A program made the position numbers and the translations under genes. The notes beneath the pieces were generated by a model. The model was not told the DNA's origin and did not search any database. It saw nothing but the letters and a program-made list of their open reading frames with translations. This document shows positions 34,143 to 43,295 of a DNA stretch of 56,665 bases, piece after piece. Source of the stretch: Bacteroidota bacterium (GTDB taxonomy: Bacteria > Bacteroidota > Bacteroidia > Bacteroidales > F082); the NCBI GenBank assembly GCA_023396415.1, contig JAEWWJ010000057.1:1-56665 (forward strand), given 5' to 3'. Position 1 is the stretch's first letter. Every line of letters begins with the position of its first letter.

Positions 34143-34910
34143 CTAGTTCGTAAGAAAATCTTCGGGCTTGGCTTGATGCGTTGACGACGGTTCGCAGCAA
34201 GCGCCTTTCGCCTTCATTTCTTTGTTGGGTGTAAGCATTTTCGATTTTGGACTAATGAAAGGAATTCCCAAGGAGAGTCCGCGTAAAATAAAGATAATTC
34301 CCAGCACAACAATAAACACAGGAATTACTTTTGTTATGCGTTTACGGAAAGTTCCGGTAGCTAAATTTCCTAACAAAGAAACACTCAGCATGATAGGAAT
34401 GGTTCCCAATCCAAAGAGCACCATAAATAAAACCCCAAGAGTAACATCATTGGTGTTGATAGCTCCGGCAATGGCCACATACACCAATCCACAGGGCAGA
34501 AGACCATTTAACAGACCGATAACGAATAAGTTACTTTTGCTTTGGTTGCCAAACAACACCCGAAACCGTCGTATCAACTTGCCGGTGAAGCCCGAAGTAT
34601 ATCGGTCGAAATTGAATTTACCTCTAAATAAAAACGGGAAGAAAACCGACAAAATCATGATCACACCCATGATAATGGATGCCCATTGCTGAAATCCGGC
34701 CATTTCGATGCCTTTTCCGAGAAGACCAAAAACAGCTCCCAAAACACCGTAAGTGAAAGTGCGACCTAAATTGTAAAGCAACCCTCCCCAAGCTCGGTCG
34801 AACCAACTTTTGCGGCCCAATGGTAGCGCAATGGCTATTGGCCCACACATTCCAATGCAATGAAAACTGCCAATCAAGCCGATGGTTAAAGCAGTATAAA
34901 GTTCAATCAT
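34143..34910 (-). CDS. TauE/SafE (DsbD_2)-like membrane protein of the cbb3 locus
   Basis: 255 residues with six predicted membrane helices. The first carries SFHCIGMCGPI (Cys18, Cys22), the HCxGMCGP motif of the sulfite exporter TauE/SafE / UreH-like family. Members are regularly found at the end of cbb3 oxidase clusters, where a role in copper or thiol transport for oxidase assembly is suspected. The C-terminal tail contains a Cys pair (KGACCEPSSTHQ) that could bind metal. It starts 2 bases after the ccoH stop and is the last gene of the operon. Confidence 0.88.
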   Translation of the reverse strand: MIELYTALTIGLIGSFHCIGMCGPIAIALPLGRKSWFDRAWGGLLYNLGRTFTYGVLGAVFGLLGKGIEMAGFQQWASIIMGVIMILSVFFPFLFRGKFNFDRYTSGFTGKLIRRFRVLFGNQSKSNLFVIGLLNGLLPCGLVYVAIAGAINTNDVTLGVLFMVLFGLGTIPIMLSVSLLGNLATGTFRKRITKVIPVFIVVLGIIFILRGLSLGIPFISPKSKMLTPNKEMKAKGACCEPSSTHQAKPEDFLTN

Positions 34911-34912
34911 AA

Positions 34913-35353
34913 CTACTCGATTTCAATAGTTTTTTCTGTATAATAACCCTGATTTTTATAGGTCCAATCAATTTTAGCAATGTAGCGGCCTTTCAAATCG
35001 GGCAGTGGCAACACAAAAACCCCGTTGGCATCAGGCACCAACTCAAAGGTTTTGTCGCCAAACTCTTCCACACGGTTGTAAAAAAGCACTGTGCCTTTGG
35101 TTTGATCGGGTTCAAAAAAAGCGGGGAACATGATTTGAAGCTGCCCTTGTCCCACAGTGTACTGTATTTCTGCTTCAAAAGGCACGGTGTTGGTCTTTTT
35201 TTGAATCAATTCCTGAAAAGCCTGTCCTTTTGGATAGTAGTCTTTTTCAACCAATTGGATGTTCTCGCGCATCATCATCACGGCAAAAATGATAATCATA
35301 ATCATAAAGGCAGCCATTGCCAGCGCCAATTTTGTTCCCCAGTTCCATTTCAT
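34913..35353 (-). CDS. ccoH: CcoH/FixH family protein of cbb3 oxidase
   Basis: A membrane-anchored assembly or stability factor for cbb3 oxidase. The 146 residues have one N-terminal membrane helix (about 8-29, LALAMAAFMIMIIIFAVMMM), the motif EKDYYPKGQAFQELIQKK just after it, and a periplasmic beta-rich domain, as in FixH. It lies 26 bases after ccoG. Confidence 0.9.
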   Translation of the reverse strand: MKWNWGTKLALAMAAFMIMIIIFAVMMMRENIQLVEKDYYPKGQAFQELIQKKTNTVPFEAEIQYTVGQGQLQIMFPAFFEPDQTKGTVLFYNRVEEFGDKTFELVPDANGVFVLPLPDLKGRYIAKIDWTYKNQGYYTEKTIEIE

Positions 35354-35379
35354 AGCTCGATGAGTTTAATGTCAGTTTG

Positions 35380-36798
35380 TTATTTATCTAAATTATTTGG
35401 GCCAATAAAAGTAGTTTGAAAGCTCTCCAATTGCTTACCATTGGAATAAATCCCAATCACTACGGCAGTGTTGCTCGACTGAAGTGTTGCTTTTGGAAGT
35501 ACCATCAAAAAGTTAGATTCGATAATTGTTCCGCCAGCCACTACAATAGGGCCTCCCATTACAATTATTTCGCCATCAGCACTTTCCAACTTGATGTCAA
35601 TGGGCAAGTCATTGCGCGTTTTGTTCACCAACTGAACCTTAAAGATGTTGGAATAACTTTCGGCACCATACTCCTGAAACAGCGTTCCGGGAACACGCAA
35701 AATGGTAGCCTCAACATCGGAACGTAGCGTAAAAAGACTGGCTACTACCACCAACAATAAAGTTAAGAAGGCCGAATAGGCAATGGATCGTGCGTTAAAT
35801 ATTTTATTTACACCTTCGGCAATACCCTTTTCGGAAGCGTACCGAATGAGGCCACGGGGTTTTTTCACGCGATCCATTACGGCATCGCAGGCATCCATAC
35901 AAGCCGTGCAATTGATACATTCCAATTGGGTTCCATTGCGGATATCAATGCCGGTAGGACATACGACTACACATGCATTGCAGGCAACACAATCGCCTTT
36001 GACAACCTCTTCAGCAGGTTTTTGTTTGCCACGAGGCTCACCTCTTTTGTAATCATAAGCCACAACAATGGATTTATTGTCGAGTAAAACGCCTTGTAAA
36101 CGTCCATAAGGACAAGCGATAAGACAAACCTGCTCGCGAAAAAAGGCAAAAACAAAATAAAATGCTCCCGAGAACAAAAGCATTGCGCTAAAGCCAATAA
36201 TATGCTGAAGCGGACCTTCGGCAATTAGCTTTTTAACCTCATCAATTCCAATGATATAAGACAAAAAAGTATTGGCGACAAGCACAGCAATTGTAAAGAA
36301 AATAAGGTGTTTGAGCGTTTTACGCCAAATTTTATCAAAGTTCCATGCTTGGCGATTCAATTTTTTCTGCTGGTTGGCACTGCCCTCGATAAGGTATTCG
36401 ATTTGACGAAATACAAATTCCATAAAGATGGTTTGCGGACAGGCCCAACCACAAAACAATCTTCCAAAAATAACCGTGAAAAGGATGATAAAAACAATAA
36501 AAGTAATGATGGCCAACACCACGAGGTGAAAATCTTGCGGCCAAAACAGCTGACCGAAGAGGATAAATTTACGTTCGAGGATGTTGAAGAGCATAAAAGG
36601 CTCACCATTGTATTTTATCCAAGGAACGACGAACAAGATGGCCAGCAAAACGGAAGCCACGATCCAACGCTGGTTGTATTTTTTTCCTTTTGGTTTTTTG
36701 GGATAGATCCATACTCTTTTCCCGTCATCACCCACCGTGGCAATTTTATCGCGGAAGGAGCCTGAGGATTCGTTCTCACTTTTGGTTTGGGTACTCAT
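35380..36798 (-). CDS. ccoG: Cytochrome c oxidase accessory protein CcoG (FixG/RdxA)
   Basis: A membrane FeS protein that reduces Cu(II) for cbb3 oxidase assembly. The 472 residues have several membrane helices, the motifs CGWACPQT and ACPYGRLQGVL, and two [4Fe-4S] clusters of the ferredoxin type: CVACNACVVVCPTGIDIRNG and then CINCTACMDACD. The C-terminal periplasmic immunoglobulin-like domain is present. A strong hairpin separates it from ccoP upstream. Confidence 0.95.
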   Translation of the reverse strand: MSTQTKSENESSGSFRDKIATVGDDGKRVWIYPKKPKGKKYNQRWIVASVLLAILFVVPWIKYNGEPFMLFNILERKFILFGQLFWPQDFHLVVLAIITFIVFIILFTVIFGRLFCGWACPQTIFMEFVFRQIEYLIEGSANQQKKLNRQAWNFDKIWRKTLKHLIFFTIAVLVANTFLSYIIGIDEVKKLIAEGPLQHIIGFSAMLLFSGAFYFVFAFFREQVCLIACPYGRLQGVLLDNKSIVVAYDYKRGEPRGKQKPAEEVVKGDCVACNACVVVCPTGIDIRNGTQLECINCTACMDACDAVMDRVKKPRGLIRYASEKGIAEGVNKIFNARSIAYSAFLTLLLVVVASLFTLRSDVEATILRVPGTLFQEYGAESYSNIFKVQLVNKTRNDLPIDIKLESADGEIIVMGGPIVVAGGTIIESNFLMVLPKATLQSSNTAVVIGIYSNGKQLESFQTTFIGPNNLDK

Positions 36799-36836
36799 TA
36801 CGAATAGTTTGTTTGGTTTGGGTTTTTGTTTAAAAA

Positions 36837-36875
36837 CTCATCCCCTTCAGAAAACACTGTCTGAGAGGGGATGAG
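36837..36875 (-). terminator. Strong hairpin between ccoP and ccoG
   Basis: CTCATCCCCT at 36837-36846 pairs with AGGGGATGAG at 36866-36875, and TCAG/CTGA extends the stem past one bulged base. On the minus strand it is followed by TTTTTAAAC. It could be a partial terminator or RNA-processing site that lowers ccoG-ccoH expression relative to the oxidase subunits. Confidence 0.55.
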
Positions 36876-36941
36876 AGCGATGTTTCCATCAAATGTAGGT
36901 GTATAAATGATGTGTATTAAAGACGCATTGCGGCAAGTTTT

Positions 36942-37547
36942 TTACTCATACAAATCACCTTGCGGTGCTTTGGGAGTGGCAGGCGTTGAACCGACCAATT
37001 CAACAAGAATATAACTTGTAACTTCTAAACGTTGTTTGGGCGAGAGTTGTTCTTTGTATGAAATCATTCCTTTTTCAATCACGCCAACCTCCAAAATGTG
37101 AAATAAATCTTCCACTTTGTTGCCATGAATCCAATAATTGTCGGTCATGTTGGGCCCCACAAGTCCACCACCATCCGCCAAATGGCAAACGGCGCAGATT
37201 TTAGTCCATGTCTCTTTGCCCGAGGCCAGCGAAACCCCGTCGGTAAGCAGTTTCAACTCTATGGCCCCCCCCTGATCGGCGGGAGCGTTGGCTTTGGCAT
37301 CCACCATTTCTTTTTCGAATTCTTTCTTCTGAATCAAGTCGTCGGCTCTAAACACCCACAAGCGAACAAGATAAATAATGGCAACAGCTATAGAAACAAT
37401 AAATAGCCATTTCCACCAAGAGGGCATGTCATTATCAAGCTCGCGGATGCCATCGTACTCATGATCGCTGATCAACCGGGCGTTGGTCAATGTATCTACT
37501 TCATAATCAGCATCTTTTTGCTCTATCGGTTGCTTATCTGTAGTCAT
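36942..37547 (-). CDS. ccoP: cbb3-type cytochrome c oxidase, CcoP-like subunit with a single haem c
   Basis: Electron-entry subunit of the oxidase. The 201 residues have the typical CcoP N terminus (HEYDGIRELDNDMPSWWKWL), one membrane helix (about 46-66) and one cytochrome c domain with CAVCH (118-122) and a likely Met161 ligand. Proteobacterial CcoP is about 300 residues with two CxxCH motifs; here the second is absent. It follows ccoQ by 16 bases. Confidence 0.93.
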   Translation of the reverse strand: MTTDKQPIEQKDADYEVDTLTNARLISDHEYDGIRELDNDMPSWWKWLFIVSIAVAIIYLVRLWVFRADDLIQKKEFEKEMVDAKANAPADQGGAIELKLLTDGVSLASGKETWTKICAVCHLADGGGLVGPNMTDNYWIHGNKVEDLFHILEVGVIEKGMISYKEQLSPKQRLEVTSYILVELVGSTPATPKAPQGDLYE

Positions 37548-37563
37548 ATTTCTTTAATTTTTT

Positions 37564-37767
37564 CTATTTAAATGAATCTATTTTTTCAGCAGAAAGATCG
37601 TCATGGTTGTCAAGCGGCATTTGACCAAATTCATCAATTTGATTATTTGTCATACGCGACACAAAGTAGAGCAATACCACAAACATGGTAAAAAATAATA
37701 TCAATCCGATGATTGGAAAGAGCTGAATATCAGCAATACCTTCCAGAGTTTTTGTTACGATCTTCAT
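37564..37767 (-). CDS. CcoQ/FixQ-like small subunit of cbb3 oxidase
   Basis: The start chosen gives MKIVTKTLEGIADIQLFPII and 67 residues; an upstream in-frame ATG would overlap ccoN. One membrane helix (about 16-37) is followed by an acidic cytoplasmic tail. The size, topology and place between ccoNO and ccoP fit CcoQ, the small stabilising subunit. Sequence similarity is too low in so short a protein to be certain. Confidence 0.75.
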   Translation of the reverse strand: MKIVTKTLEGIADIQLFPIIGLILFFTMFVVLLYFVSRMTNNQIDEFGQMPLDNHDDLSAEKIDSFK

Positions 37768-37780
37768 TTTAACCTTTGTA

Positions 37781-39901
37781 TTACTTTTTGTAAATATCTG
37801 TCCCAAGACGCTGGATATAGGCAATCAAAGCAATCACTTCCTTGTCGTCAGAAACATCAATACCATTGTCGCGCAGCCCTTGAGCAATGCCGGCAGCCTG
37901 CTTTTTCAAATCTTCAACGGCTTTGTCAGCAAATCCTTCGGGATAAGGCACACCCATCATTTGCATCACACGAATTTTGCGTGCGGTCGAATTGGTGTTA
38001 AGGCTGTTGTTGATAATCCAAGGGTAAGGAGGCATAATAGACTGTGCCACCATCTTTTGTGGATTTAAGAAATGGTTGTAGTGCCATGAATCAGGTTTGT
38101 AAAGAGGACCTGTTTTCACACCTTCGCGGGCCAAATCCGGTCCTGTTCGCTTTGATCCAAACTGGAAAGGATGGTCGTAAACCGTTTCGCCGGCTTTGGT
38201 ATAATCGCCATAACGTTCAACTTCCGACCTGAAAGGACGTATCATTTGGCTATGGCAAGTATAACAACCTTCTCGGACGTAAATATCACGGCCTTCCAGC
38301 TCCAATGGAGTGTAGGGCTGAACACTGGCTATGGTAGGCACGTTGCTTTTGACCATGAACATGGGTACAAACTCAACAATTCCTCCAATTAAAATTACCA
38401 CCAAGGCAAGTATGGTAAAGAGCACAGGCTTACCTTCGATTCGGCGATGACCTTTTTCGTGTTTGTATTTTTCAGGATGTGCAGCTGGTGCTTGGTCTTC
38501 TTCAGTGGCGACAAATTTACCCATACGCATGGTTTTCACCACGTTCACCATCATAATGATCACGCCGGTGAGATACAATGTTCCTCCAAAGGCACGCAAG
38601 AAATACATCGGTAAAATTTGAACCACTGTTTCAATAAAATTGGGGTATTTAAGATAGCCTTCAGCAGTAAATTCTTTCCACATTAAACTTTGAGTGAAAC
38701 CGGCAAAATACAATGGAACAGCAAAAAACAGCATCCCGGTGGTGGCTAACCAGAAGTGGGTGTTGGCCAGTTTGGTGCTATAAAGTTTGGTGTTGAAGAG
38801 GCGTGGAACGAGCCAATAGATCATACCAAAGGTGAGCATTCCATTCCATCCCAGCGCGCCAATGTGCACGTGTGCAATAGTCCAATCGGTAAAGTGGCTG
38901 ATGGCATTCACACTTTTGAGCGAAAGCAGTGGGCCTTCAAATGTTGACATACCGTATGCAGTTACACCAACCACAAACATTTTGAGAACGGGACTTTCAC
39001 GCACTTTGTCCCAGGCACCACGCAGGGTAAGCAAACCATTGATCATACCGCCCCAAGAAGGTGAAATCAGCATAATGGAAAATACAACTCCCAGAGCCTG
39101 AGCCCAATCGGGCAATGCCGAATACAACAAATGGTGAGGTCCGGCCCAGATGTACAAGAAAATCAATGCCCAAAAGTGGATGATAGACAATCTATAAGAA
39201 TAAATTGGCCTGTTGGCTGCTTTGGGTATAAAATAGTACATCAAACCAAGATAAGGTGTAGTAAGGAAAAAAGCCACAGCATTATGACCATACCACCACT
39301 GAACGAGTGCATCTTGGATGCCCGCATAAATGGGATAGCTTTTGAAAAGCGTTACCGGAATGTTGATTGAGTTCACAATGTGCAGCACAGCCACAGTTAC
39401 AAAAGTGGCAATGTAAAACCAAATGGCTACATAAATATGATGCACTCTGCGTTTTACAGTTGTCATAATGAGGTTGATACCAAAAACTACCCAAACCACT
39501 GCAATGGCAATGTCAATGGGCCATTCTAGTTCGGCATATTCTTTGCTCACAGTCATTCCCAAGGGAAGCGTGATGGCAGCAGCAACAATTATCAATTGCC
39601 ATCCCCAAAAGTGAATTTTTCCCAACAACTCACTGTACATGGGTGTTTTCAACAAACGTGGCGTTGAATAATAAATGCCGGTGAACATTCCATTACCTAC
39701 AAAGGCAAAAATAACGGCATTGGTGTGCAACGGACGTAAACGTCCGAAGGAGAGCCAAGAAATGCCCCCGCTCATGTGTGGAAAAATGAGCTCAAAGGCG
39801 ATGGTTAAACCCACAAGCATCCCTACAAATCCCCACAGTATAGTGGCCTGGAGAAATAAACGGGAGAGGCGGTTGTCATACGTAAACTTTTGTAACTCCA
39901 T
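37781..39901 (-). CDS. ccoN: cbb3-type cytochrome c oxidase, fused CcoN-CcoO subunits
   Basis: The catalytic core of the high-affinity terminal oxidase. The 706 residues join subunit I and subunit II. The CcoN part (about 1-470, 12 helices) shows the low-spin haem ligand region RPLHTNAVIFAF, the CuB ligands WWYGHNAV and AGPHHLLYSALPDW, and the haem b/b3 ligands DWTIAHVHIGALGWNGM. A charged linker (about 470-490) leads to the CcoO part: one helix, then a haem c site CYTCH (546-550) with the downstream MPPYPWI Met region. The fusion is common in Bacteroidota. Confidence 0.95.
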   Translation of the reverse strand: MELQKFTYDNRLSRLFLQATILWGFVGMLVGLTIAFELIFPHMSGGISWLSFGRLRPLHTNAVIFAFVGNGMFTGIYYSTPRLLKTPMYSELLGKIHFWGWQLIIVAAAITLPLGMTVSKEYAELEWPIDIAIAVVWVVFGINLIMTTVKRRVHHIYVAIWFYIATFVTVAVLHIVNSINIPVTLFKSYPIYAGIQDALVQWWYGHNAVAFFLTTPYLGLMYYFIPKAANRPIYSYRLSIIHFWALIFLYIWAGPHHLLYSALPDWAQALGVVFSIMLISPSWGGMINGLLTLRGAWDKVRESPVLKMFVVGVTAYGMSTFEGPLLSLKSVNAISHFTDWTIAHVHIGALGWNGMLTFGMIYWLVPRLFNTKLYSTKLANTHFWLATTGMLFFAVPLYFAGFTQSLMWKEFTAEGYLKYPNFIETVVQILPMYFLRAFGGTLYLTGVIIMMVNVVKTMRMGKFVATEEDQAPAAHPEKYKHEKGHRRIEGKPVLFTILALVVILIGGIVEFVPMFMVKSNVPTIASVQPYTPLELEGRDIYVREGCYTCHSQMIRPFRSEVERYGDYTKAGETVYDHPFQFGSKRTGPDLAREGVKTGPLYKPDSWHYNHFLNPQKMVAQSIMPPYPWIINNSLNTNSTARKIRVMQMMGVPYPEGFADKAVEDLKKQAAGIAQGLRDNGIDVSDDKEVIALIAYIQRLGTDIYKK

Positions 39902-39918
39902 AAAGTTAAGGTTTTTAG

Positions 39919-40104
39919 TTATTTGTCGTTTGATTCTGATATTTCTGTACCTGTTTCTTCTTTCTTTTTATTGTCGAATAACATCCGCACCGATGGTGAG
40001 TAATCATCATCGTATTGCCCACTTCGAACAGCCCAAATGAAAGCAATTAAAAAGCCGCCGGCAACAACAACTCCAATAAGAATTAAAAATAATATAGCTT
40101 CCAT
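39919..40104 (-). CDS. ccoS: cbb3 oxidase assembly protein CcoS
   Basis: The start chosen gives MEAILFLILIGVVVAGGFLI, 61 residues; an in-frame upstream ATG would run through the -7 box. One membrane helix is followed by FIWAVRSGQYDD, the CcoS signature. CcoS is needed to insert haem b and CuB into the oxidase. It lies 17 bases before ccoNO. Confidence 0.92.
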   Translation of the reverse strand: MEAILFLILIGVVVAGGFLIAFIWAVRSGQYDDDYSPSVRMLFDNKKKEETGTEISESNDK

Positions 40105-40139
40105 TTCGGTAATGTGGTTCTTCTTTACATTAAGAAAGG

Positions 40140-40147
40140 CAAAGTTA
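40140..40147 (-). promoter_or_regulatory. -7 element before ccoS, possible internal promoter
   Basis: TAACTTTG followed by CC on the minus strand fits TAnnTTTG and lies 36 bases before the ccoS ATG, after the end of ccoI. No good -33 at the right spacing. It may give extra transcription of ccoS-ccoNO-ccoQ-ccoP. Confidence 0.45.
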
Positions 40148-40241
40148 ACAAACTGCCCTATTGGGTTTCCTGTTAAATCCAATTTAGAATACTTCTAAAT
40201 AAGATACGTAATCCCTTTAATAACGATCAATTGGTATTAAT

Positions 40242-42623
40242 TTATTTGAGCTGCTGACGCGATTTCCACTGAACGCTAAAGGTTACGAAAGCCACCACCG
40301 AAATAGAACTCAAAGGCATCAGGATGGCTGCTATCAAAGGAGAAAGCTGTCCGGTGACGGCAAACGATAAGCCTATCGTATTATAAATCAGCGAAATTAG
40401 AAAACTCCAGCGCACAATACGAAAACTGGTTCTCGAAAAACCTATAAAGCTTCCCAAACGATTGAACTGTGCCGCATCGAGAATGGCATCGCAAGCCGGC
40501 GAAAAGCTAAAGATATCTTCGGCAATACTGATACCAATTTCGCTCTCGGAAAGCGCTCCGGCATCATTCAATCCATCACCAATCATCAGCACTTTTTCGC
40601 CTTGCGCTTTTAATTTTTGGATGTATGCTTTTTTGTCGGTAGGAGTTTGGTTAAACAACAACACGCTTTCAGGACCAAAAATTTCTTTCAAATGAACAGC
40701 TTCTCCATCATTGTCGCCCGAAATAAGGTGCAAATTGTAATGCTTTTTGAGCTTTTTAACCAAATCATTGAGCCCCTGACGGTAGCTGTTGGTGAAGGTA
40801 AAAAAACCTTTTTGTTGCCCATCAATACTAATATAAACGCGGCTTTCTTTCATGTCTTCACTGGCTTTGCTGCCGGTCACAAACACTGCCGAACCCAAGG
40901 TTACGCGGTGGTTGTTGACGGTGCCGGTGATGCCTAATCCGGGCAGCTCCTCGAAGCTTATAGGGCTTTGCACTTCGCCCGCGGGCAAATGGTCGAACAA
41001 GGCAATGCTCAATGGATGACTTGAATGTTTGACCATATTCCGAATCAAGTTCACCTCATCATCAGTCAAATCATTGCCATAAAAACGAACTTCGACTTTA
41101 CGATTGAGCGTGATGGTGCCGGTTTTATCAAAAACAATGGCAGTAGTGCGGTACAGTTGTTCAACAACATCGGTATTTTTTAAATAAAATCCCTTACGTC
41201 CAAAGGCACGAATGGTGCTTCCGAAAGTGAAAGGAATGGTGAGGGCGAGGGCACACGGACAAGCAATAATAAGCACCGAAGCAAACACATAAACTGCCAT
41301 TTTAAAGTCAACGGTGGCCCAATAGGCAAAGGCAGCCACCGCAATAATGAGTACCGCCGAGGTGAAATACTGGCTCAACTGATTGATGTGGTTGTTGAGC
41401 GTTTCTTTCACCGATTTAATACTCCCTTGGTTCCACAACTGGGTGAGGTAGCTTTGCTCCACAGCTTTATCAACCACCAACTCAATGGAGCTGCCCACTT
41501 GTCTCCCCCCTGCATAAATAAAATCGTTGAGTTTTTTGGTCACCGGAAGCGATTCGCCGGTTACAAATGAATAATCAATATTTCCTTTGCCGCTTACTAA
41601 GATGGCATCAGCCGGAATGAGTTCTTGGTTGCGGATCAGCATTCGATCGCCATTTTTCAACTCGCGGATGGGAATAATCTCTTCAGTGCCATCTTTGATT
41701 ACAGTGATGGCGACAGGAAAATAGGAACGGTAATCGCGTTCAAACGATAGGGCTTTGTAGGTTTTGCCTTGGTACCATTTGCCGATGAGCAAAAAGAACA
41801 ACAAACCCGCCAATGAATCCATATAGCCGATGCCTTTGCCCAAAAAAACAACCCAGCTGCTATAAAAAAAGAGGGCAATGATACCTAAAGTAATAGGCAA
41901 ATCAATACTTATTATCTTATGCTTCAATCCTTTATATGCTGAAAGATAATAGTCGGAGGCACTATAAAACACCACCGGTAAGATCAAAATGAAACTCAAC
42001 CATCCAAAAATATTTTTGAACTTCACTTCGAGCAAGTCGCCACCCGGCAGATACTCGGGAAAGCTGTACATCATAATATTCATAAAGCTGAAAGAAGCCA
42101 CTCCAATTTTCAGCAACAAGCTCTTGTTTGACTTGCTGATCTTTGTGTTCTCTAATTGATCGAGGGTAATTTCAGGCGTGTAGTGGATGGCAGAGAGCAA
42201 TTCGGCCAGCTGCCTCAGGCTTATTTGATCATTTTTGAAAGTGATTTGAACCTCTTTTCGTGGAAAATTAACCGCTGAATAATTGATTCCCGGATGGAGT
42301 GTATCTAGGTGTTCTAACAGCCAAATACATGAAGCACAATGGATTGCAGGAATAAAAAATTTGACTTTCGAAGTTGTTCCATCCTTAAAATCAACCAGTT
42401 TAGAAGCGATCTCTTCCACATCGAGGAAAGCAAATTTTTTAAGCGGCTGTCCGGTGTCAATCCGGATTCCCGACATGGGTTGTATCGCGTAATAATCACC
42501 CAGTTTATTTTCATTCAGAATTTGATACACCGTTTTGCAGCCATGACAGCAGAAGTGTTTTTCGTCCCAAATCACCGGGCTTGAACCGCAATCGGTTCCA
42601 CAATGAATACATTGTTTACCCAT
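40242..42623 (-). CDS. ccoI: Copper-transporting P1B-type ATPase CcoI
   Basis: Moves copper across the inner membrane for the CuB site of cbb3 oxidase. The start chosen gives MGKQCIHCGTDCGSSP (793 residues); the 30 codons upstream would overlap the haem-lipoprotein gene. It has an N-terminal Cys-rich metal-binding segment (CIHCGTDC 5-12, CCHGC 25-29), a heavy-metal-associated domain with CASC (96-99), and the membrane CPC motif (455-457). It also has DKTGT with the phosphorylated Asp499, a SHPLS nucleotide motif and GDGLNDAGAL. The order ccoI-ccoS-ccoNO fits Bacteroidota clusters. Confidence 0.95.
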   Translation of the reverse strand: MGKQCIHCGTDCGSSPVIWDEKHFCCHGCKTVYQILNENKLGDYYAIQPMSGIRIDTGQPLKKFAFLDVEEIASKLVDFKDGTTSKVKFFIPAIHCASCIWLLEHLDTLHPGINYSAVNFPRKEVQITFKNDQISLRQLAELLSAIHYTPEITLDQLENTKISKSNKSLLLKIGVASFSFMNIMMYSFPEYLPGGDLLEVKFKNIFGWLSFILILPVVFYSASDYYLSAYKGLKHKIISIDLPITLGIIALFFYSSWVVFLGKGIGYMDSLAGLLFFLLIGKWYQGKTYKALSFERDYRSYFPVAITVIKDGTEEIIPIRELKNGDRMLIRNQELIPADAILVSGKGNIDYSFVTGESLPVTKKLNDFIYAGGRQVGSSIELVVDKAVEQSYLTQLWNQGSIKSVKETLNNHINQLSQYFTSAVLIIAVAAFAYWATVDFKMAVYVFASVLIIACPCALALTIPFTFGSTIRAFGRKGFYLKNTDVVEQLYRTTAIVFDKTGTITLNRKVEVRFYGNDLTDDEVNLIRNMVKHSSHPLSIALFDHLPAGEVQSPISFEELPGLGITGTVNNHRVTLGSAVFVTGSKASEDMKESRVYISIDGQQKGFFTFTNSYRQGLNDLVKKLKKHYNLHLISGDNDGEAVHLKEIFGPESVLLFNQTPTDKKAYIQKLKAQGEKVLMIGDGLNDAGALSESEIGISIAEDIFSFSPACDAILDAAQFNRLGSFIGFSRTSFRIVRWSFLISLIYNTIGLSFAVTGQLSPLIAAILMPLSSISVVAFVTFSVQWKSRQQLK

Positions 42624-42627
42624 CACC

Positions 42628-43242
42628 TTAAGGATTAAAACGAACTCGCCACATTCCACGCAAATCGCCGAGACTATAGCCGGTGGCTTTGTCTGAAGGA
42701 TAAAGGGCTGCAATTGTTGAACGCGTTTGGGTGGTCAATTCCTGGCCTTCGATGCCGTGGCATTGCAAGCAAGGTGGAGCCATAAGAATGGGCGCCATAT
42801 AAGTGATCTGGCCGGCATCAGTAACAAAAAGCGTGTCATTGGCTTTTCCCATCTGAAGCAATTTTTGCTCCATAAGCTGAATGATTGTTGTTTCAACGCT
42901 ATCAGGAAAGTTGGCAGGGTTTCTGTTTTTTAATGAAACCCGCTGGATATCAGCCTGAAAAACTTGCGCCATCGAATCTGTAATGGGCAAAGCCTGCACA
43001 TTGCAAAACTGAAGCGCATGTTCAACTCCTCCCACCTCAATAGCAGTGAGCAGAGCCTGACTCAAAGCCTTAAAACTTTGCTGAACAATTTGCTTGCCTT
43101 GCTGAGTGTAAAGAAGGGTTGTGCTGTCATTTAACTGTATGGTTTGAAGGGCTGCTTCGTTTGTTTTTGGTTGACCTGAACAAGATATTAGCATCCACAA
43201 AAGTGCTAATGAATAAAGGGTGTTTTGAATATTTTTCATCAT
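42628..43242 (-). CDS. Single-haem lipoprotein, DUF3365 (Tll0287-like)
   Basis: 204 residues. A lipoprotein signal (SLALLWMLISC, lipobox Cys21) anchors it to the outer or inner membrane facing the periplasm. The domain (about 55-200) has one haem c site CLQCH preceded by MAPILMAPP, and a TGYSLGDLRGMWRV ending. This resembles the Tll0287/DUF3365 family of PAS-like haem proteins, thought to sense redox state or ligands. It is the first gene of the cbb3 operon and ends 4 bases before ccoI. It may be an electron donor or sensor for the oxidase; its role is not established. Confidence 0.82.
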   Translation of the reverse strand: MMKNIQNTLYSLALLWMLISCSGQPKTNEAALQTIQLNDSTTLLYTQQGKQIVQQSFKALSQALLTAIEVGGVEHALQFCNVQALPITDSMAQVFQADIQRVSLKNRNPANFPDSVETTIIQLMEQKLLQMGKANDTLFVTDAGQITYMAPILMAPPCLQCHGIEGQELTTQTRSTIAALYPSDKATGYSLGDLRGMWRVRFNP

Positions 43243-43295
43243 GTTTTTATTTTTTGGTTTGGTTTTTTTCGGGAAGCCCTGCGATCGCTACCTTA

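Noticed and set aside
40242..42713. Longer form of CcoI with 30 extra residues
   Set aside because: It would overlap the end of the haem-lipoprotein gene; the ATG at 42623 starts directly at the Cys-rich domain.
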